From Novosphingobium sp. PP1Y (GTDB taxonomy: Bacteria; Pseudomonadota; Alphaproteobacteria; Sphingomonadales; Sphingomonadaceae): a DNA stretch of 64,000 nt. Below the pieces are notes generated by a model. It made no database searches, was not told where the DNA came from, and was given only the letters and a program-made list of their open reading frames with translations. The position numbers and the translations under genes were made by a program. Of the stretch, positions 44,462 through 53,606 are shown piece by piece (the stretch's first letter is position 1; each line of letters starts with the position of its first letter). The stretch is taken from positions 2,617,001-2,681,000 of the forward strand of contig NC_015580.1 in the NCBI RefSeq assembly GCF_000253255.1. Direction: 5' to 3'.

Positions 44462-46588
44462 TTACAGCGAGAATTTTGCCGTCAGGCGGATGTCCCGGCC
44501 GGCGATCGGCACGAAGTCGCGCGTCTCCGATGCCGCGAGGCGTCCGGTGACGCCGAACAGGTTGTCCGCCGAGAGGATCAGCGAGACCGGGCCATCCTCG
44601 CCCATCGGACGCCAGGTGGCGCTGGCATTGACGAGAGTGAAGGCACTGGTGGGGTTTTCGTTGTCAGCGACACGGTCCTGCCTAGCGTTCCACTCGACCT
44701 CTGAGCGAAGGGAGAGCACGGAGGAACCGAATTCAAGACCACCGCGCACGCGCAGCGGCGGGATGCGAGGTACCGGCCCGATGTCGGCGAGGCGCGCGTG
44801 GGTGTAATCCACCCCGGTATCCAATTTCAGGGAATTGTTCATACCCCAGCGCAGGAAAGTCACTTCGCCTTCGGCCTCGACGCCGCGGAAGCGGGCAGGG
44901 GCCTGGAGGTATTGATAGACGGGGAAATCCTCGATGATCTCGCCTGTCGGGGCGGCAGTGATGAAATTGGCGAAGTTCGTGCCGAAGGCCGTGACCGAAG
45001 CGTTGAAATCGCCACCGCTGTAGCGAACCCCCGCCTCGATGCCGTCGCTGCGCTCGACGGTGAAGCCGGGATTGCCCCGTTCATAGGACTGGGTGGCATC
45101 GTGCATGCCGTCGACGAAAAGCTCCTCGGCAGACGGAGCGCGTTCGCCGTGCGCGTAATTGACCGAGACGGTCATGTTCTCGATCGGGTGCCAGGCGATG
45201 CCCGCAACACCCGAGTATTGTGAAAAGTTGCGCTTCTCGTTCGTCGGAATGGTGCGGATGCGCGTGTTCTCGTAGCGCAGTGCGCCTTCCAGGTCGAAAG
45301 CACCCAGTTCGATGTGCTGCAGGGTGAAGACGGCGAAGCGATCGGTCTGGTTGTCCGGCAGAAGCAGTTCGTCGCCGCTGATGTCGAGCCGTTTGGACGA
45401 GTATTGTACGCCGCTGCTGCCGCTCCAGATGCCGCGCCGCGCCTGGTCGGCCTGCGCGCGTACTTCCAGCCCCTTGCTGTGGAACTGGGTGCCGATATTG
45501 CCGTCCTCGACTTCGGCGTGCTCATAGTCACCATAGGCCCCGCGCAGTTCCAGACGCTTGAGGAAGCCTTCAAGGTTCAGCCCGGCGCGAAGGTCGACAC
45601 GGGTCTGCCGCAGGGAGATGGAGGTCTCTCCCGGATCGGTCGAAGGGCGCGGCGGGATGCCGTAGTCCGTGGCCAGTCGTTCGACCGAGACGCCGATGTC
45701 GCCGCCTTCGTCGATGAAGGCGATGCCCGCCCCCAGGGTCCAGCCCTTGGCCCAGCTGTTGGGGATACGCCCCTTGCGGTTGGCCTGCGCCGTCAGGCGT
45801 GCCGCGCCTTCGGCGTCGCCGTCTGCCGCAAGGTCGTCTGCCTGCGTCAACGTTTGCGCACGCAGCTCCGGCGACAGGATGTAGCCGCCGACGCGAAGGT
45901 CGTTGGCGTGGTTGTACGAGGCGTCGAAGTGGGTGACGACTCGCGGATCGAGCCGGACGTCGGCGGCAACACCTCCGTTCACACCATCGGCTGCCGTGCC
46001 GTATGAGCCCAGTGCATCGAGGGTGATGAGCTTGTCCGGGACCCGGCGGGGAATGCGCTTGTCGGTGGCGTTGACCGCACCGCCAGCCGGATCGCTGGCA
46101 TAAAGCAGGACGCGCGGGCCGTGCAGGACTTCGACCCTGTCGACGTTGAGAGTGTCGAGCGAGACGGCATGGTCCGCCGAAACGGAGGATGCGTCGAGCG
46201 AACCGAGGCCGTCGAGCAGTACCTGCACGCGCGGACCGTCGAAGCCGCGCAGGATCGGGCGCGATACGCCGGGCGCGAAGCCGCTGCTCGATACGCCGGG
46301 AAGGCTGGCCAGCATCTGCCCGATCTGCGGCGCAAGATTGCGGGTGAGCGTCTCGCCCTGAAGTACGACGGGGGCGGAAATGGGGTCGGTGTTCCCGGAT
46401 ATAACACGGCCGGTGACGATGATATCCGGGCCGCTTTCGTTGGCGTGGGTGCTGTCGTCTGCCGGACTGACCGACTGGGGAGCTGCGGTTTCGGCAAAGG
46501 TGGGAGCGGCGATGAAGGGAAGGGCCGCGGTGGCAAGGAAGCTGGCGTGAAGCAGCCTGGCGATTCGGGGGGAGGAGAAGTTGCTCAT
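44462..46588 (-). CDS. TonB-dependent receptor, ZnuD-like (probable zinc uptake)
   Basis: 708 residues. Signal peptide (to about residue 31, TFA-ET), plug domain with SLPGVSSSGFAPGVSRPILRGFDGPRVQVLLDG and VEVLHGPRVLLYAS, then a 22-strand barrel ending in LTAKFSL. The plug and the plug-proximal text match the ZnuD/zinc-type receptor group as I know it. The barrel contains scattered Asp/Glu/His-rich loops. A 7-1-7 inverted repeat of Zur type lies 20 bases upstream of the start, which supports zinc rather than iron. Substrate still inferred. First gene of a four-gene leftward unit. Confidence 0.88.
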   Translation of the reverse strand: MSNFSSPRIARLLHASFLATAALPFIAAPTFAETAAPQSVSPADDSTHANESGPDIIVTGRVISGNTDPISAPVVLQGETLTRNLAPQIGQMLASLPGVSSSGFAPGVSRPILRGFDGPRVQVLLDGLGSLDASSVSADHAVSLDTLNVDRVEVLHGPRVLLYASDPAGGAVNATDKRIPRRVPDKLITLDALGSYGTAADGVNGGVAADVRLDPRVVTHFDASYNHANDLRVGGYILSPELRAQTLTQADDLAADGDAEGAARLTAQANRKGRIPNSWAKGWTLGAGIAFIDEGGDIGVSVERLATDYGIPPRPSTDPGETSISLRQTRVDLRAGLNLEGFLKRLELRGAYGDYEHAEVEDGNIGTQFHSKGLEVRAQADQARRGIWSGSSGVQYSSKRLDISGDELLLPDNQTDRFAVFTLQHIELGAFDLEGALRYENTRIRTIPTNEKRNFSQYSGVAGIAWHPIENMTVSVNYAHGERAPSAEELFVDGMHDATQSYERGNPGFTVERSDGIEAGVRYSGGDFNASVTAFGTNFANFITAAPTGEIIEDFPVYQYLQAPARFRGVEAEGEVTFLRWGMNNSLKLDTGVDYTHARLADIGPVPRIPPLRVRGGLEFGSSVLSLRSEVEWNARQDRVADNENPTSAFTLVNASATWRPMGEDGPVSLILSADNLFGVTGRLAASETRDFVPIAGRDIRLTAKFSL

Positions 46589-46607
46589 GTTTGTTGCTTA
46601 ATTGTAA

Positions 46608-46622
46608 TGTTATATTATATCA
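46608..46622 (-). promoter_or_regulatory. Zur-type box (TGTTATA-T-TATATCA)
   Basis: A 7-1-7 inverted repeat with one mismatch, set in an AT-rich stretch 20 bases before the receptor start. It resembles the alphaproteobacterial Zur consensus (TGTTATAnTATAACA). Zinc-bound Zur would repress the receptor and any genes co-transcribed with it. Confidence 0.65.
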
Positions 46623-46793
46623 ACATGCGATAGCAGTCGGTGAAGATATAATGACACGCTGCGGCAAGGACCTGCCGCCGGCAGGCGCACTGCATAGCCG
46701 GATTGGACACCGCTCATCCAAAACGCGGGATGCGCGGCGGCTCCGGGGTAGCCCGATAGTGCTTCTAGAGGTGTGCCGCGTTGCGGCGCGAAA

Positions 46794-47132
46794 TCAACGG
46801 CGGGGACGCAGGCGCGGATTTGGCTGGATTGCATCGACCAGCTTGAGGAAGTCATCCACGCGTATGATTCGTTCGAACTGAAAGCCTGCGCGGCCTTCGT
46901 GCGACCAGATGAGATGGGCCTCGATCCGGCCGATTACGGGCAAACGCAGTACCACGCGCTCGCCTCGGTCGAGGTTCAGTTCGCCATTGGCCATGAAGCC
47001 TTGAGCGGAAACGTTGACGATGTGCAGGCGAACGTCGCCCAGTTGGCGATGTTCGCCGATGACCGAGTGATCCACCGGATGCCGTGCCGCGCGGCGCTTG
47101 TCGGTTACGCTGAGCTGTGCTCCGGCACTCAT
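46794..47132 (-). CDS. PilZ-domain protein
   Basis: 112 residues, a single PilZ domain. The RxxxR motif is RRAARH (about 13-18) and the D/NxSxxG motif reads NVSAQGF (about 40-46), with strands ending in AHLIWSHEGRAGFQFERI. Expected to bind c-di-GMP in the cytoplasm. It stands alone between the divergent receptor promoter region and the tyrS terminator. A second stand-alone PilZ protein is encoded at 15.7-16.1 kb. Confidence 0.85.
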   Translation of the reverse strand: MSAGAQLSVTDKRRAARHPVDHSVIGEHRQLGDVRLHIVNVSAQGFMANGELNLDRGERVVLRLPVIGRIEAHLIWSHEGRAGFQFERIIRVDDFLKLVDAIQPNPRLRPRR

Positions 47133-47192
47133 CGTCGTTTTGCCTCAATGTAGTTGTCAAGGCAGACATGATGCATGCAATTGGCAAACAAT

Positions 47193-47226
47193 CCGTAAAC
47201 CCGGCAAGATTTTGCCGGGTTTACGG
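47193..47226 (-). terminator. Perfect 15-bp hairpin after tyrS
   Basis: CCGTAAACCCGGCAA (47193-47207) pairs exactly with TTGCCGGGTTTACGG (47212-47226) over a GATT loop, 14 bases past the tyrS stop on the minus strand. It is followed leftward by ATTGTTT, a weak T-rich tail. Confidence 0.75.
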
Positions 47227-47240
47227 CGAGATGCCGAGAT

Positions 47241-48470
47241 TTATACGCCTTTAAGGATGCCGTGCTTCTTCTTGCCGAGGCTGAGCTTGCGGGTTTCTCC
47301 GGCAGGCACCGTGATCAGCAGGCCCGGATCGTCCATCGCGGCATCGTCCAGCTTGACTGCTCCTTCGCCGATCTTGCGCTTGGCCTCGCCATTGGAGGCG
47401 GTGAAACCCAGCGCCGTGCAGGCCACGCCGAGCCGAATTCCTTCAGCGCTCACTTCTACCGTCGGAAGGTCTTCGCCCAGGCCGCCGCCTGCGAAAGTCT
47501 GCGCGGCGGTCGCTTCGGCGGCCCTGGCAGCCTCTTCGCCGCGGCAGAGCCTGGTTGCCTCGTTTGCGAGGATCACCTTGGCATCGTTGATGGCGCCGCC
47601 TTCGAGCGCTTCCAGCCGGGCGATCTCGTCAAGCGGCAGGTCGGTGAACAGGCGCAGGAACTTGCCGACGTCGCGGTCGTCGCAATTGCGCCAGAACTGC
47701 CAGTAATCGTAAGAGGAGAGGGCGTCCTCGTTGAGCCAGACCGCGCCCGAGACCGACTTGCCCATCTTCGAGCCATCGGCCTTGGTGATGAGCGGGGTCG
47801 TCAATCCAAAGACCTCCTTGCCGTCCATGCGCCGTGCCAGTTCCACGCCATTGACGATGTTGCCCCACTGGTCCGATCCGCCCATCTGCAGGCGCACGCC
47901 CATCGTGTCGCTCAGGTGCCGGAAGTCATAGCCCTGCAGGATCATGTAGTTGAATTCGAGGAACGTCATCGGCTGCTCGCGCTCGAGGCGAAGCTTGACC
48001 GAATCGAAGCTGAGCATGCGGTTGACGGTGAAGTGCGTGCCGACCTTCTGCAGCATCTCGATGTAGCCGATCTGGCCCAGCCAGTCGTGATTGTTGACCA
48101 TGACCGCGTCGGTCGGGCCGTCGCCGAAAGTAAGGAAGCGTTCGAAGGCCGTACGGATCGAGGCGATGTTCGCTTCGATGGCTTCATCCGAGAGCATCTT
48201 GCGCACTTCGTCCTTGCCGGTCGGATCGCCGATGCGCGTGGTGCCGCCGCCCATGAGGACCACCGGCTTGTGGCCGGCCTGCTGCAGGCGGCGAAGCAGC
48301 ATGATCGAGACAAGGTTGCCGACATGGAGCGAGGATGCCGTCGCGTCGAAGCCTACATAGCCCGGCACGACCTGCTTGGAGGCAAGGGCATCGAGGCCCT
48401 CGGCGTCGGTCATCTGGTGGATGTAGCCGCGCTCGGCGAGCAGGCGGAGCAGGGAAGAGTTGTAGGTCAT
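47241..48470 (-). CDS. tyrS: Tyrosyl-tRNA synthetase
   Basis: 409 residues. Class I synthetase: HIGH-type motif as SLHVGNLVS, MGGGTTRIGDPTGKD, LQMGGSDQWGNIVNG for tyrosine/tRNA binding, and KMSKS-type loop as KMGKS. The C-terminal S4-like RNA-binding domain ends in LSLGKKKHGIL. The ATG at 48470 (MTYNSSLLRLLAERGYIHQ) is the conserved start; the longer frame upstream is not conserved. Separate transcription unit with its own terminator. Confidence 0.97.
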   Translation of the reverse strand: MTYNSSLLRLLAERGYIHQMTDAEGLDALASKQVVPGYVGFDATASSLHVGNLVSIMLLRRLQQAGHKPVVLMGGGTTRIGDPTGKDEVRKMLSDEAIEANIASIRTAFERFLTFGDGPTDAVMVNNHDWLGQIGYIEMLQKVGTHFTVNRMLSFDSVKLRLEREQPMTFLEFNYMILQGYDFRHLSDTMGVRLQMGGSDQWGNIVNGVELARRMDGKEVFGLTTPLITKADGSKMGKSVSGAVWLNEDALSSYDYWQFWRNCDDRDVGKFLRLFTDLPLDEIARLEALEGGAINDAKVILANEATRLCRGEEAARAAEATAAQTFAGGGLGEDLPTVEVSAEGIRLGVACTALGFTASNGEAKRKIGEGAVKLDDAAMDDPGLLITVPAGETRKLSLGKKKHGILKGV

Positions 48471-48650
48471 GGCCTTACTGTCTGGATGGATGTCTCTTGT
48501 TTGGAGCGGGGCGCCTAGCACGCGGCGAGCCTGAAACAAAGCACACAGGCGCACATGTCGCACCGCCAAGGCGCATGATCGCCGGAAACTCGGGATCGGT
48601 GGCGAAGCCGATTGCAATTTGCCGGCAGTTCGGCCCTAGTCAAAGCGACC

Positions 48651-49190
48651 ATGACAGACCTTAGATATCATCCCGCTCATCCGCCCGCCCATATCCGAAG
48701 CGTGGAGACGCGCTTCATCGGCTTTGATCACGAATGGGTCCGGGTTCGCTGGAAAATCCTCGGTGCGGCAAGGCTTGTCGTTCCGCCTTTCGCGGGCAAG
48801 GGAAGGGACGATGGGCTGTGGAACACGACATGTTTCGAGCTGTTCCTGCAGACGCCCGGCGACAAGGCCTATGTCGAACTGAACCTTTCGCCGTCCGAAC
48901 GCTGGAACGCCTACGATTTCGAAGGCCGCCGCGAAGGCATGGCGGAGCGGCCTATGCCGCGCGAGCCGGAATGTACCATGCGCAAGGGCACGGACATGGC
49001 CATCTTCGATGCGGCAATTCCGGCCGCGGGGCTTCCTGCGCGGCCCTGGCATTGCGGGCTGACTGCGGTGCTCGAGGAGGAGGGCGGCGTGAAATCATTC
49101 TGGGCCCTGTCCCATGCCAACCCGGATGCGCCGGACTTCCACGATCCGGCTTGCTTCACGTTCGAGGTTGCGGCACCGAGCGTGGCATGA
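48651..49190 (+). CDS. DOMON-like domain protein
   Basis: 179 residues. A beta-sandwich-like sequence with LWNTTCFELFLQTPGDKAYVELNLSPSERWNAYDFEGRR, typical of the DOMON-like/CBM9-like domain in stand-alone bacterial proteins. No signal peptide is visible, so it is probably cytoplasmic. It overlaps the NamZ-family gene by 4 bases (ATGA), implying coordinated expression. Ligand unknown; sugar or heme binding are possibilities for this fold. Confidence 0.8.
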   Translation: MTDLRYHPAHPPAHIRSVETRFIGFDHEWVRVRWKILGAARLVVPPFAGKGRDDGLWNTTCFELFLQTPGDKAYVELNLSPSERWNAYDFEGRREGMAERPMPREPECTMRKGTDMAIFDAAIPAAGLPARPWHCGLTAVLEEEGGVKSFWALSHANPDAPDFHDPACFTFEVAAPSVA

Positions 49191-50395
49191 AATTCGGTAT
49201 CGACCGCCTGCTGGCGGACCCTGAACTGCGCAAGCCGCTGGCCGGCCGCCGCGTCGCGCTCATCGCTCACCCGGCCTCGGTCACTGATCGTCTCGTGCAT
49301 TCGCTGGACGCGCTGGCGGCCTGTCCCGACATCGCCCTGACGGCCGCCTTCGGTCCGCAGCACGGCCTCAAGGGCGACAAGCAGGACAACATGGTCGAGA
49401 CCGCGGACGAGCGCGATCCGCTCTACGATATACCGGTGTTCAGCCTCTACGGTGAAGTGCGCCGCCCCAGCGCGGCAATGATGGACACGGCCGATGTCTT
49501 CCTGTTCGACCTGCAGGACCTGGGCTGCCGCATCTACACGTTCGTGACGACGCTGCTCTACATGCTTGAGGCCGCGGCGGCACAGGGCAAGAGCGTGTGG
49601 GTTCTGGACCGTCCCAATCCCGCTGGCCGTCCGGTTGAGGGCACCACGTTGCTGGCAGGTCAGGAAAGTTTCGTCGGCGCCGGGCCCATGCCGATGCGCC
49701 ACGGCCTGACCCTGGGCGAAATGGGGCACTGGTTCGTTCGCCAGTTCGGGCTGGACGTCGATTACCGGGTCATCGCGATGGAAGGCTGGGCGCCGTCGCA
49801 GGCTTCAGGGTTCGGGTGGCCGGACAGTCGGATCTGGATCAATCCCAGTCCCAACGCGGCCAACCTCAACATGGCCCGGGCCTATGCCGGCACGGTCATG
49901 CTCGAAGGCACGACGCTTTCGGAAGGCCGCGGTACGACGCGCCCGCTCGAAGTCCTGTTCGGCGCGCCTGACGTTGATGCCAGGGCGGTTCTTGCCGAAA
50001 TGGAACGGGTGGCGCCCCACTGGCTCGGCGGCTGCGCCCTTCGTGAGTGCTGGTTCGAACCGACCTTCCACAAGCATCAGGGCAAGCTGTGCAGCGCGCT
50101 TATGATCCATGCCGAGGGCGGATTCTACGATCACCACGCGTTCCGCCCCTGGCGCCTGCAGGCGCTGGCGTTCAAGGCGATCCGCAACCTCTACCCAGAC
50201 TATCCGCTCTGGCGCGACTTCCCGTACGAATACGAATTCGACCGGCTTGCCATCGACGTGATCAACGGCGGCCCGGCGCTGCGCGAATGGGTGGATGATG
50301 CAGGTTCGCAACCTGGCGACCTCGACGCCTTGGCAGGGCAAGATGAGGCGGCATGGCTGGAAACCACGAGGGACCTGCTGCTTTACGGGGGATAA
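49187..50395 (+). CDS. NamZ-family (DUF1343) exo-beta-N-acetylmuramidase
   Basis: 402 residues, the full family length. Signatures: VALIAHPASVTDRL, FGPQHGLKGDKQDNM, FDLQDLGCRIYTFVTTL, WVLDRPNPAGRPVEG, and EGTTLSEGRGTTRPLE. Known members remove terminal N-acetylmuramic acid from peptidoglycan fragments during cell-wall recycling. No signal peptide is seen at the chosen start (the ATGA overlap with the DOMON gene), so a cytoplasmic recycling role is likely, or export by another route. Confidence 0.88.
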   Translation: MKFGIDRLLADPELRKPLAGRRVALIAHPASVTDRLVHSLDALAACPDIALTAAFGPQHGLKGDKQDNMVETADERDPLYDIPVFSLYGEVRRPSAAMMDTADVFLFDLQDLGCRIYTFVTTLLYMLEAAAAQGKSVWVLDRPNPAGRPVEGTTLLAGQESFVGAGPMPMRHGLTLGEMGHWFVRQFGLDVDYRVIAMEGWAPSQASGFGWPDSRIWINPSPNAANLNMARAYAGTVMLEGTTLSEGRGTTRPLEVLFGAPDVDARAVLAEMERVAPHWLGGCALRECWFEPTFHKHQGKLCSALMIHAEGGFYDHHAFRPWRLQALAFKAIRNLYPDYPLWRDFPYEYEFDRLAIDVINGGPALREWVDDAGSQPGDLDALAGQDEAAWLETTRDLLLYGG

Positions 50396-50476
50396 CCGGG
50401 TTGCCTTGACCCCTCAGGTGCGTACCTTGGGTCTCGCGAGCAGCGCAAAGCTGCCGCGATGAACGGAGGGGACAAT

Positions 50477-50947
50477 ATGCGAGTTGTTTCATTCGCCCTG
50501 GTTCTGGCCGCGCTTTCACTGCCCGGCTGCAGCCAGCAACCCACAGCGCAAGCGGCCCAGCCCTTGACGCAAGCCGATGCACAGGCCGTACTCGACAATT
50601 TCGCCAAGGCACTGTCGTCGATGGACCTGCAGAAGGTCGACGATATGTACGCCGCCGACGTCGTTGCGTTCGATCCGGGCAAGCCTGAGCGCATCGGCGG
50701 TAAAGTAGCGCTCCACGTCATGAATGCGCAGTATGTCGACATGAAGTTCAACCATGTCGAGATGCCCGAACCCAAGTTCCAGATTCTTGGCCCGGACTTG
50801 TTCATCGCTTCGGGCACCGCGCACTTCACCGGTACTGAGGGCAAGACGAAGGAAGGCGACGTGCGCTACACCGAGGTCTTCCAGAAGCAGCCCGACGGGA
50901 ACTGGCAGTCGATCCACGAGCATCTGGACTACCCGCCGAAGACCTGA
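50477..50947 (+). CDS. NTF2-like (SnoaL/DUF4440-type) lipoprotein
   Basis: 156 residues. The ATG at 50477 has a GAGGGG Shine-Dalgarno; an upstream in-frame ATG at 50459 would extend the signal peptide unnecessarily. MRVVSFALVLAALSLPGC is a lipoprotein signal (lipobox LPGC). The mature domain has the NTF2-like order: LDNFAKALSSMDLQKVDDMYAAD helix, then strands through VRYTEVFQKQPDGNWQSIHEH. Such domains bind small molecules or form scaffold dimers; no substrate can be named. Alone between DUF1343 and the VWA operon. Confidence 0.82.
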   Translation: MRVVSFALVLAALSLPGCSQQPTAQAAQPLTQADAQAVLDNFAKALSSMDLQKVDDMYAADVVAFDPGKPERIGGKVALHVMNAQYVDMKFNHVEMPEPKFQILGPDLFIASGTAHFTGTEGKTKEGDVRYTEVFQKQPDGNWQSIHEHLDYPPKT

Positions 50948-51013
50948 ATTCCTGCTGCTGGCATAGCTGGGCGTTCCTCTCCCTCGGCGATGCCGACGGG
51001 GAGGCCGTCAGGA

Positions 51014-52195
51014 TCAACTCTTCTTGCGGGACAGTTCGCGCATGGCAGCATCCAGTCCTTCGAGCGTCATCGGGAACATGGCGTCTCCGAGGATCTCGCG
51101 GATCATGCGGGTGCTGCCCGAATAGCCCCACTGCCGCTCGGGCGAAGGATTGAGCCAGACCGTCGCGGGATAGGTCTGTACGATACGCTGCAGCCAGACT
51201 CCGCCCGGCTCCTCGTTCATGTGCTCGACCGAGCCGCCGGGGTGGCTGATCTCGTAGGGACTCATCGCCGCGTCGCCGACGAAGATGACCTTGTAGTCGT
51301 GTCCGTACTTGTGGAGGATGTCCCAAGTCGGCGTGCGCTGAGACCAGCGGCGGCGATTGTCCTTCCACACGCCTTCGTAAAGGCAATTGTGGAAGTAGAA
51401 GAACTCCATGTTCTTGAATTCGCTGGTTGCAGCGCTGAACAGCTCTTCCATCAGCTTGATGAACGGGTCCATCGAACCGCCGACGTCCAGGAACAGCAGG
51501 ACCTTGACCGCATTGTGCCGCTCGGGGCGCATGTGCAGGTCGAGCCAGCCCTGCTTGGCTGTGCCGCGGATCGTTTCCTCGAGATCGAGCTCCTCGGCCG
51601 CGCCTTCGCGGGCAAAGCGGCGCAGGCGGCGCAGTGCCACCTTGATGTTGCGCGTGCCAAGTTCCCTGGTGTTGTCGAGATTGGCGAATTCGCGCTTTTC
51701 CCAGACCTTGATCGCGCGCTTGTTGCGGCTTTCCCCGCCGATGCGGATGCCTTCGGGGTTGTATCCGGAATTGCCGAAGGGCGAGGTTCCGCCTGTGCCG
51801 ATCCATTTGTTGCCACCCTGGTGACGCCCCTGCTGCTCCTCGAGCCGCTTCTTGAGCGTGTCCATGATCTCGTCCCAGGAGCCTAGCGCCTTGATCTTCT
51901 CCATTTCCTCCTCGGAGAAATACCGTTCGGCGATGCGCTTGAGCCATTCTTCAGGGATGTCGACCGGCTGCTGGCCGTAGTCCGTGAACACGCCCTTGAA
52001 GACTTTCTGGAACACCTGGTCGAAGCGGTCGAGCAGGCCTTCGTCCTTCACGAAAGTCGTGCGGCTGAGGTAGTAGAACGCTTCGGGCGTCTGCTCGATC
52101 ACATCGCGGTCGAGCGCCTCGAGCAGGACGAGATGCTCCTTGAGCGATGCCGGGATGCCGGCCGCCCGCAGCTCGTCGATGAAGTTCAGCAGCAT
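51014..52195 (-). CDS. CoxE-like VWA-domain protein
   Basis: 393 residues. The N-terminal half is helical (LLNFIDELRAAGIPASLKEH is a conserved CoxE-type start). A VWA domain occupies about 225-390, with the metal-site segment FLDVGGSMDPF. The usual MIDAS is DxSxS, so here it reads D-V-G-G-S with Gly for the first Ser. VWA plus MoxR pairs act as chaperones for metal-cofactor insertion or complex assembly; CoxD/CoxE serve the Mo-CO dehydrogenase. No Cox structural gene is seen. The gene ends a three-gene operon. Confidence 0.85.
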   Translation of the reverse strand: MLLNFIDELRAAGIPASLKEHLVLLEALDRDVIEQTPEAFYYLSRTTFVKDEGLLDRFDQVFQKVFKGVFTDYGQQPVDIPEEWLKRIAERYFSEEEMEKIKALGSWDEIMDTLKKRLEEQQGRHQGGNKWIGTGGTSPFGNSGYNPEGIRIGGESRNKRAIKVWEKREFANLDNTRELGTRNIKVALRRLRRFAREGAAEELDLEETIRGTAKQGWLDLHMRPERHNAVKVLLFLDVGGSMDPFIKLMEELFSAATSEFKNMEFFYFHNCLYEGVWKDNRRRWSQRTPTWDILHKYGHDYKVIFVGDAAMSPYEISHPGGSVEHMNEEPGGVWLQRIVQTYPATVWLNPSPERQWGYSGSTRMIREILGDAMFPMTLEGLDAAMRELSRKKS

Positions 52196-52200
52196 GGCGA

Positions 52201-52626
52201 TCAGCTCTTCGGCGGAACCGGGGGCTGGCGCGGGAACTGTTCGAGCCTGGGATCGATCACGGCCCATTCAGGCGCATCCTCGATCCAGATTGCGGAAGTG
52301 GGAGCGAGCCGGTCGCTCTCCTCGAGGAAGCCGACGCGAAGCACGCAGGCTTTCGGCCGCGAGGAGTTGCGGCCCATGATCGCCGTTCCGCACTTGCCGC
52401 AAAAGCCCTGCTCGATGGTGTTGCCGCTGGCCGCCGTATAGCTGAACCAGGAGAGTTCACCGTCCATCGCGATGGCATCGGTCATGAACAGGGCATTGGT
52501 GGTTGCGCTGCCTGCGGCCGATTTCTGGCATTGGCGGCACCAGCACTGGCGCACCCAGAGCGGTTCGCCGCTGACCGTCGCGGTAACGGCGCCGCAGTTG
52601 CAGCGTCCGGTATGGGGTGCGCTCAT
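52201..52626 (-). CDS. GFA-domain protein (glutathione-dependent formaldehyde-activating type fold)
   Basis: 141 residues. Zinc-binding cysteines are arranged as in the GFA/CENP-V fold: CNCGAV near the start, WCRQCQKS, and FCGKCGTAI about 80 residues in. Many family members have no confirmed glutathione or formaldehyde role. It lies between the MoxR and VWA genes with spacers of 1 and 5 bases, so it is inside the operon, an uncommon insertion in a MoxR-VWA pair. Confidence 0.88.
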   Translation of the reverse strand: MSAPHTGRCNCGAVTATVSGEPLWVRQCWCRQCQKSAAGSATTNALFMTDAIAMDGELSWFSYTAASGNTIEQGFCGKCGTAIMGRNSSRPKACVLRVGFLEESDRLAPTSAIWIEDAPEWAVIDPRLEQFPRQPPVPPKS

Positions 52627-52627
52627 T

Positions 52628-53473
52628 TCAGGCGCCCCGGCGCGACATGAACGCAAGGCGTTCGAACAGCATCACGTCCTGCTCGTTCTTCAGCAGCGCG
52701 CCATGGAGCGGCGGGATTGCCTTGCTCGGATCCTGGTTCTGCAGGACGTCGAGCGGCATGTCCTCGCTGAGCAGGAGCTTGAGCCAATCCAGCAGTTCGC
52801 TGGTAGACGGCTTCTTCTTGAGGCCGGGAACGTCGCGCAGTTCGTAGAAGATCTCCATCGCCTTGGTGAGGAGAGTCTTCTGGATGCCGGGGAAGTGGAC
52901 GTCGACGATCGCCTGCATCGTCTCGCGGTCCGGGAACTTGATGTAGTGGAAGAAGCAGCGGCGCAGGAAGGCGTCGGGCAGGTCCTTCTCGTTGTTCGAG
53001 GTGATCACGACGATCGGGCGATCCTGCGCCGCGATGCGCTCCCCGGTCTCATAGACGTCGAAGGCCATGCGATCGAGCTCGGCGAGAAGGTCGTTCGGGA
53101 ACTCGATATCGGCCTTGTCGATCTCGTCGATCAACAGGACGGGCAGTTTCTCCGAGGTGAAGGCTTCCCACAGCTTGCCCTTGCGGATGTAGTTGCGGAT
53201 GTCGTGGACGCGTTCGTCGCCCAGCTGGCCGTCGCGCAGACGGGCGACTGCATCGTACTCGTAAAGGCCTTGATGCGCCTTGGTCGTCGACTTGACGTTC
53301 CAGGTGATGAGCGGTGCGTCGAGTGCTGCTGCGATCTGCTCGGCCAGAACGGTCTTGCCGGTGCCGGGCTCGCCTTTCACGAGGAGCGGGCGACGCAAGA
53401 GCACAGCTGCGTTCACCGCGACTTTCAGGTCATCGGTGGCGACATAGCTGCTGGTACCTTCAAAACGCTGCAT
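52628..53473 (-). CDS. MoxR-family AAA+ ATPase (CoxD-like)
   Basis: 281 residues. Walker A GEPGTGKTVLAEQ, Walker B PVLLIDEIDKAD, sensor 1 ITSNNEKDLPDAFLRRC with the arginine finger, and a short lid domain to the end. MoxR ATPases work with VWA proteins to remodel or metal-load target complexes. Here it is first of the MoxR-GFA-VWA operon, divergent from the GT87 gene across 133 bases. Targets unknown. Confidence 0.92.
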   Translation of the reverse strand: MQRFEGTSSYVATDDLKVAVNAAVLLRRPLLVKGEPGTGKTVLAEQIAAALDAPLITWNVKSTTKAHQGLYEYDAVARLRDGQLGDERVHDIRNYIRKGKLWEAFTSEKLPVLLIDEIDKADIEFPNDLLAELDRMAFDVYETGERIAAQDRPIVVITSNNEKDLPDAFLRRCFFHYIKFPDRETMQAIVDVHFPGIQKTLLTKAMEIFYELRDVPGLKKKPSTSELLDWLKLLLSEDMPLDVLQNQDPSKAIPPLHGALLKNEQDVMLFERLAFMSRRGA

Positions 53474-53606
53474 CGAAACTTCCCAAAATTTTAAATGTCC
53501 GATTAAATCCTATTTGGTGCGTCGCAGCATGGCAAGTCTCATTGCAGGTAGGCAAACCGCGCGCGGGGCATGGACATCGCCTTCTGCCCATTGCACAAGT
53601 TAGCCC

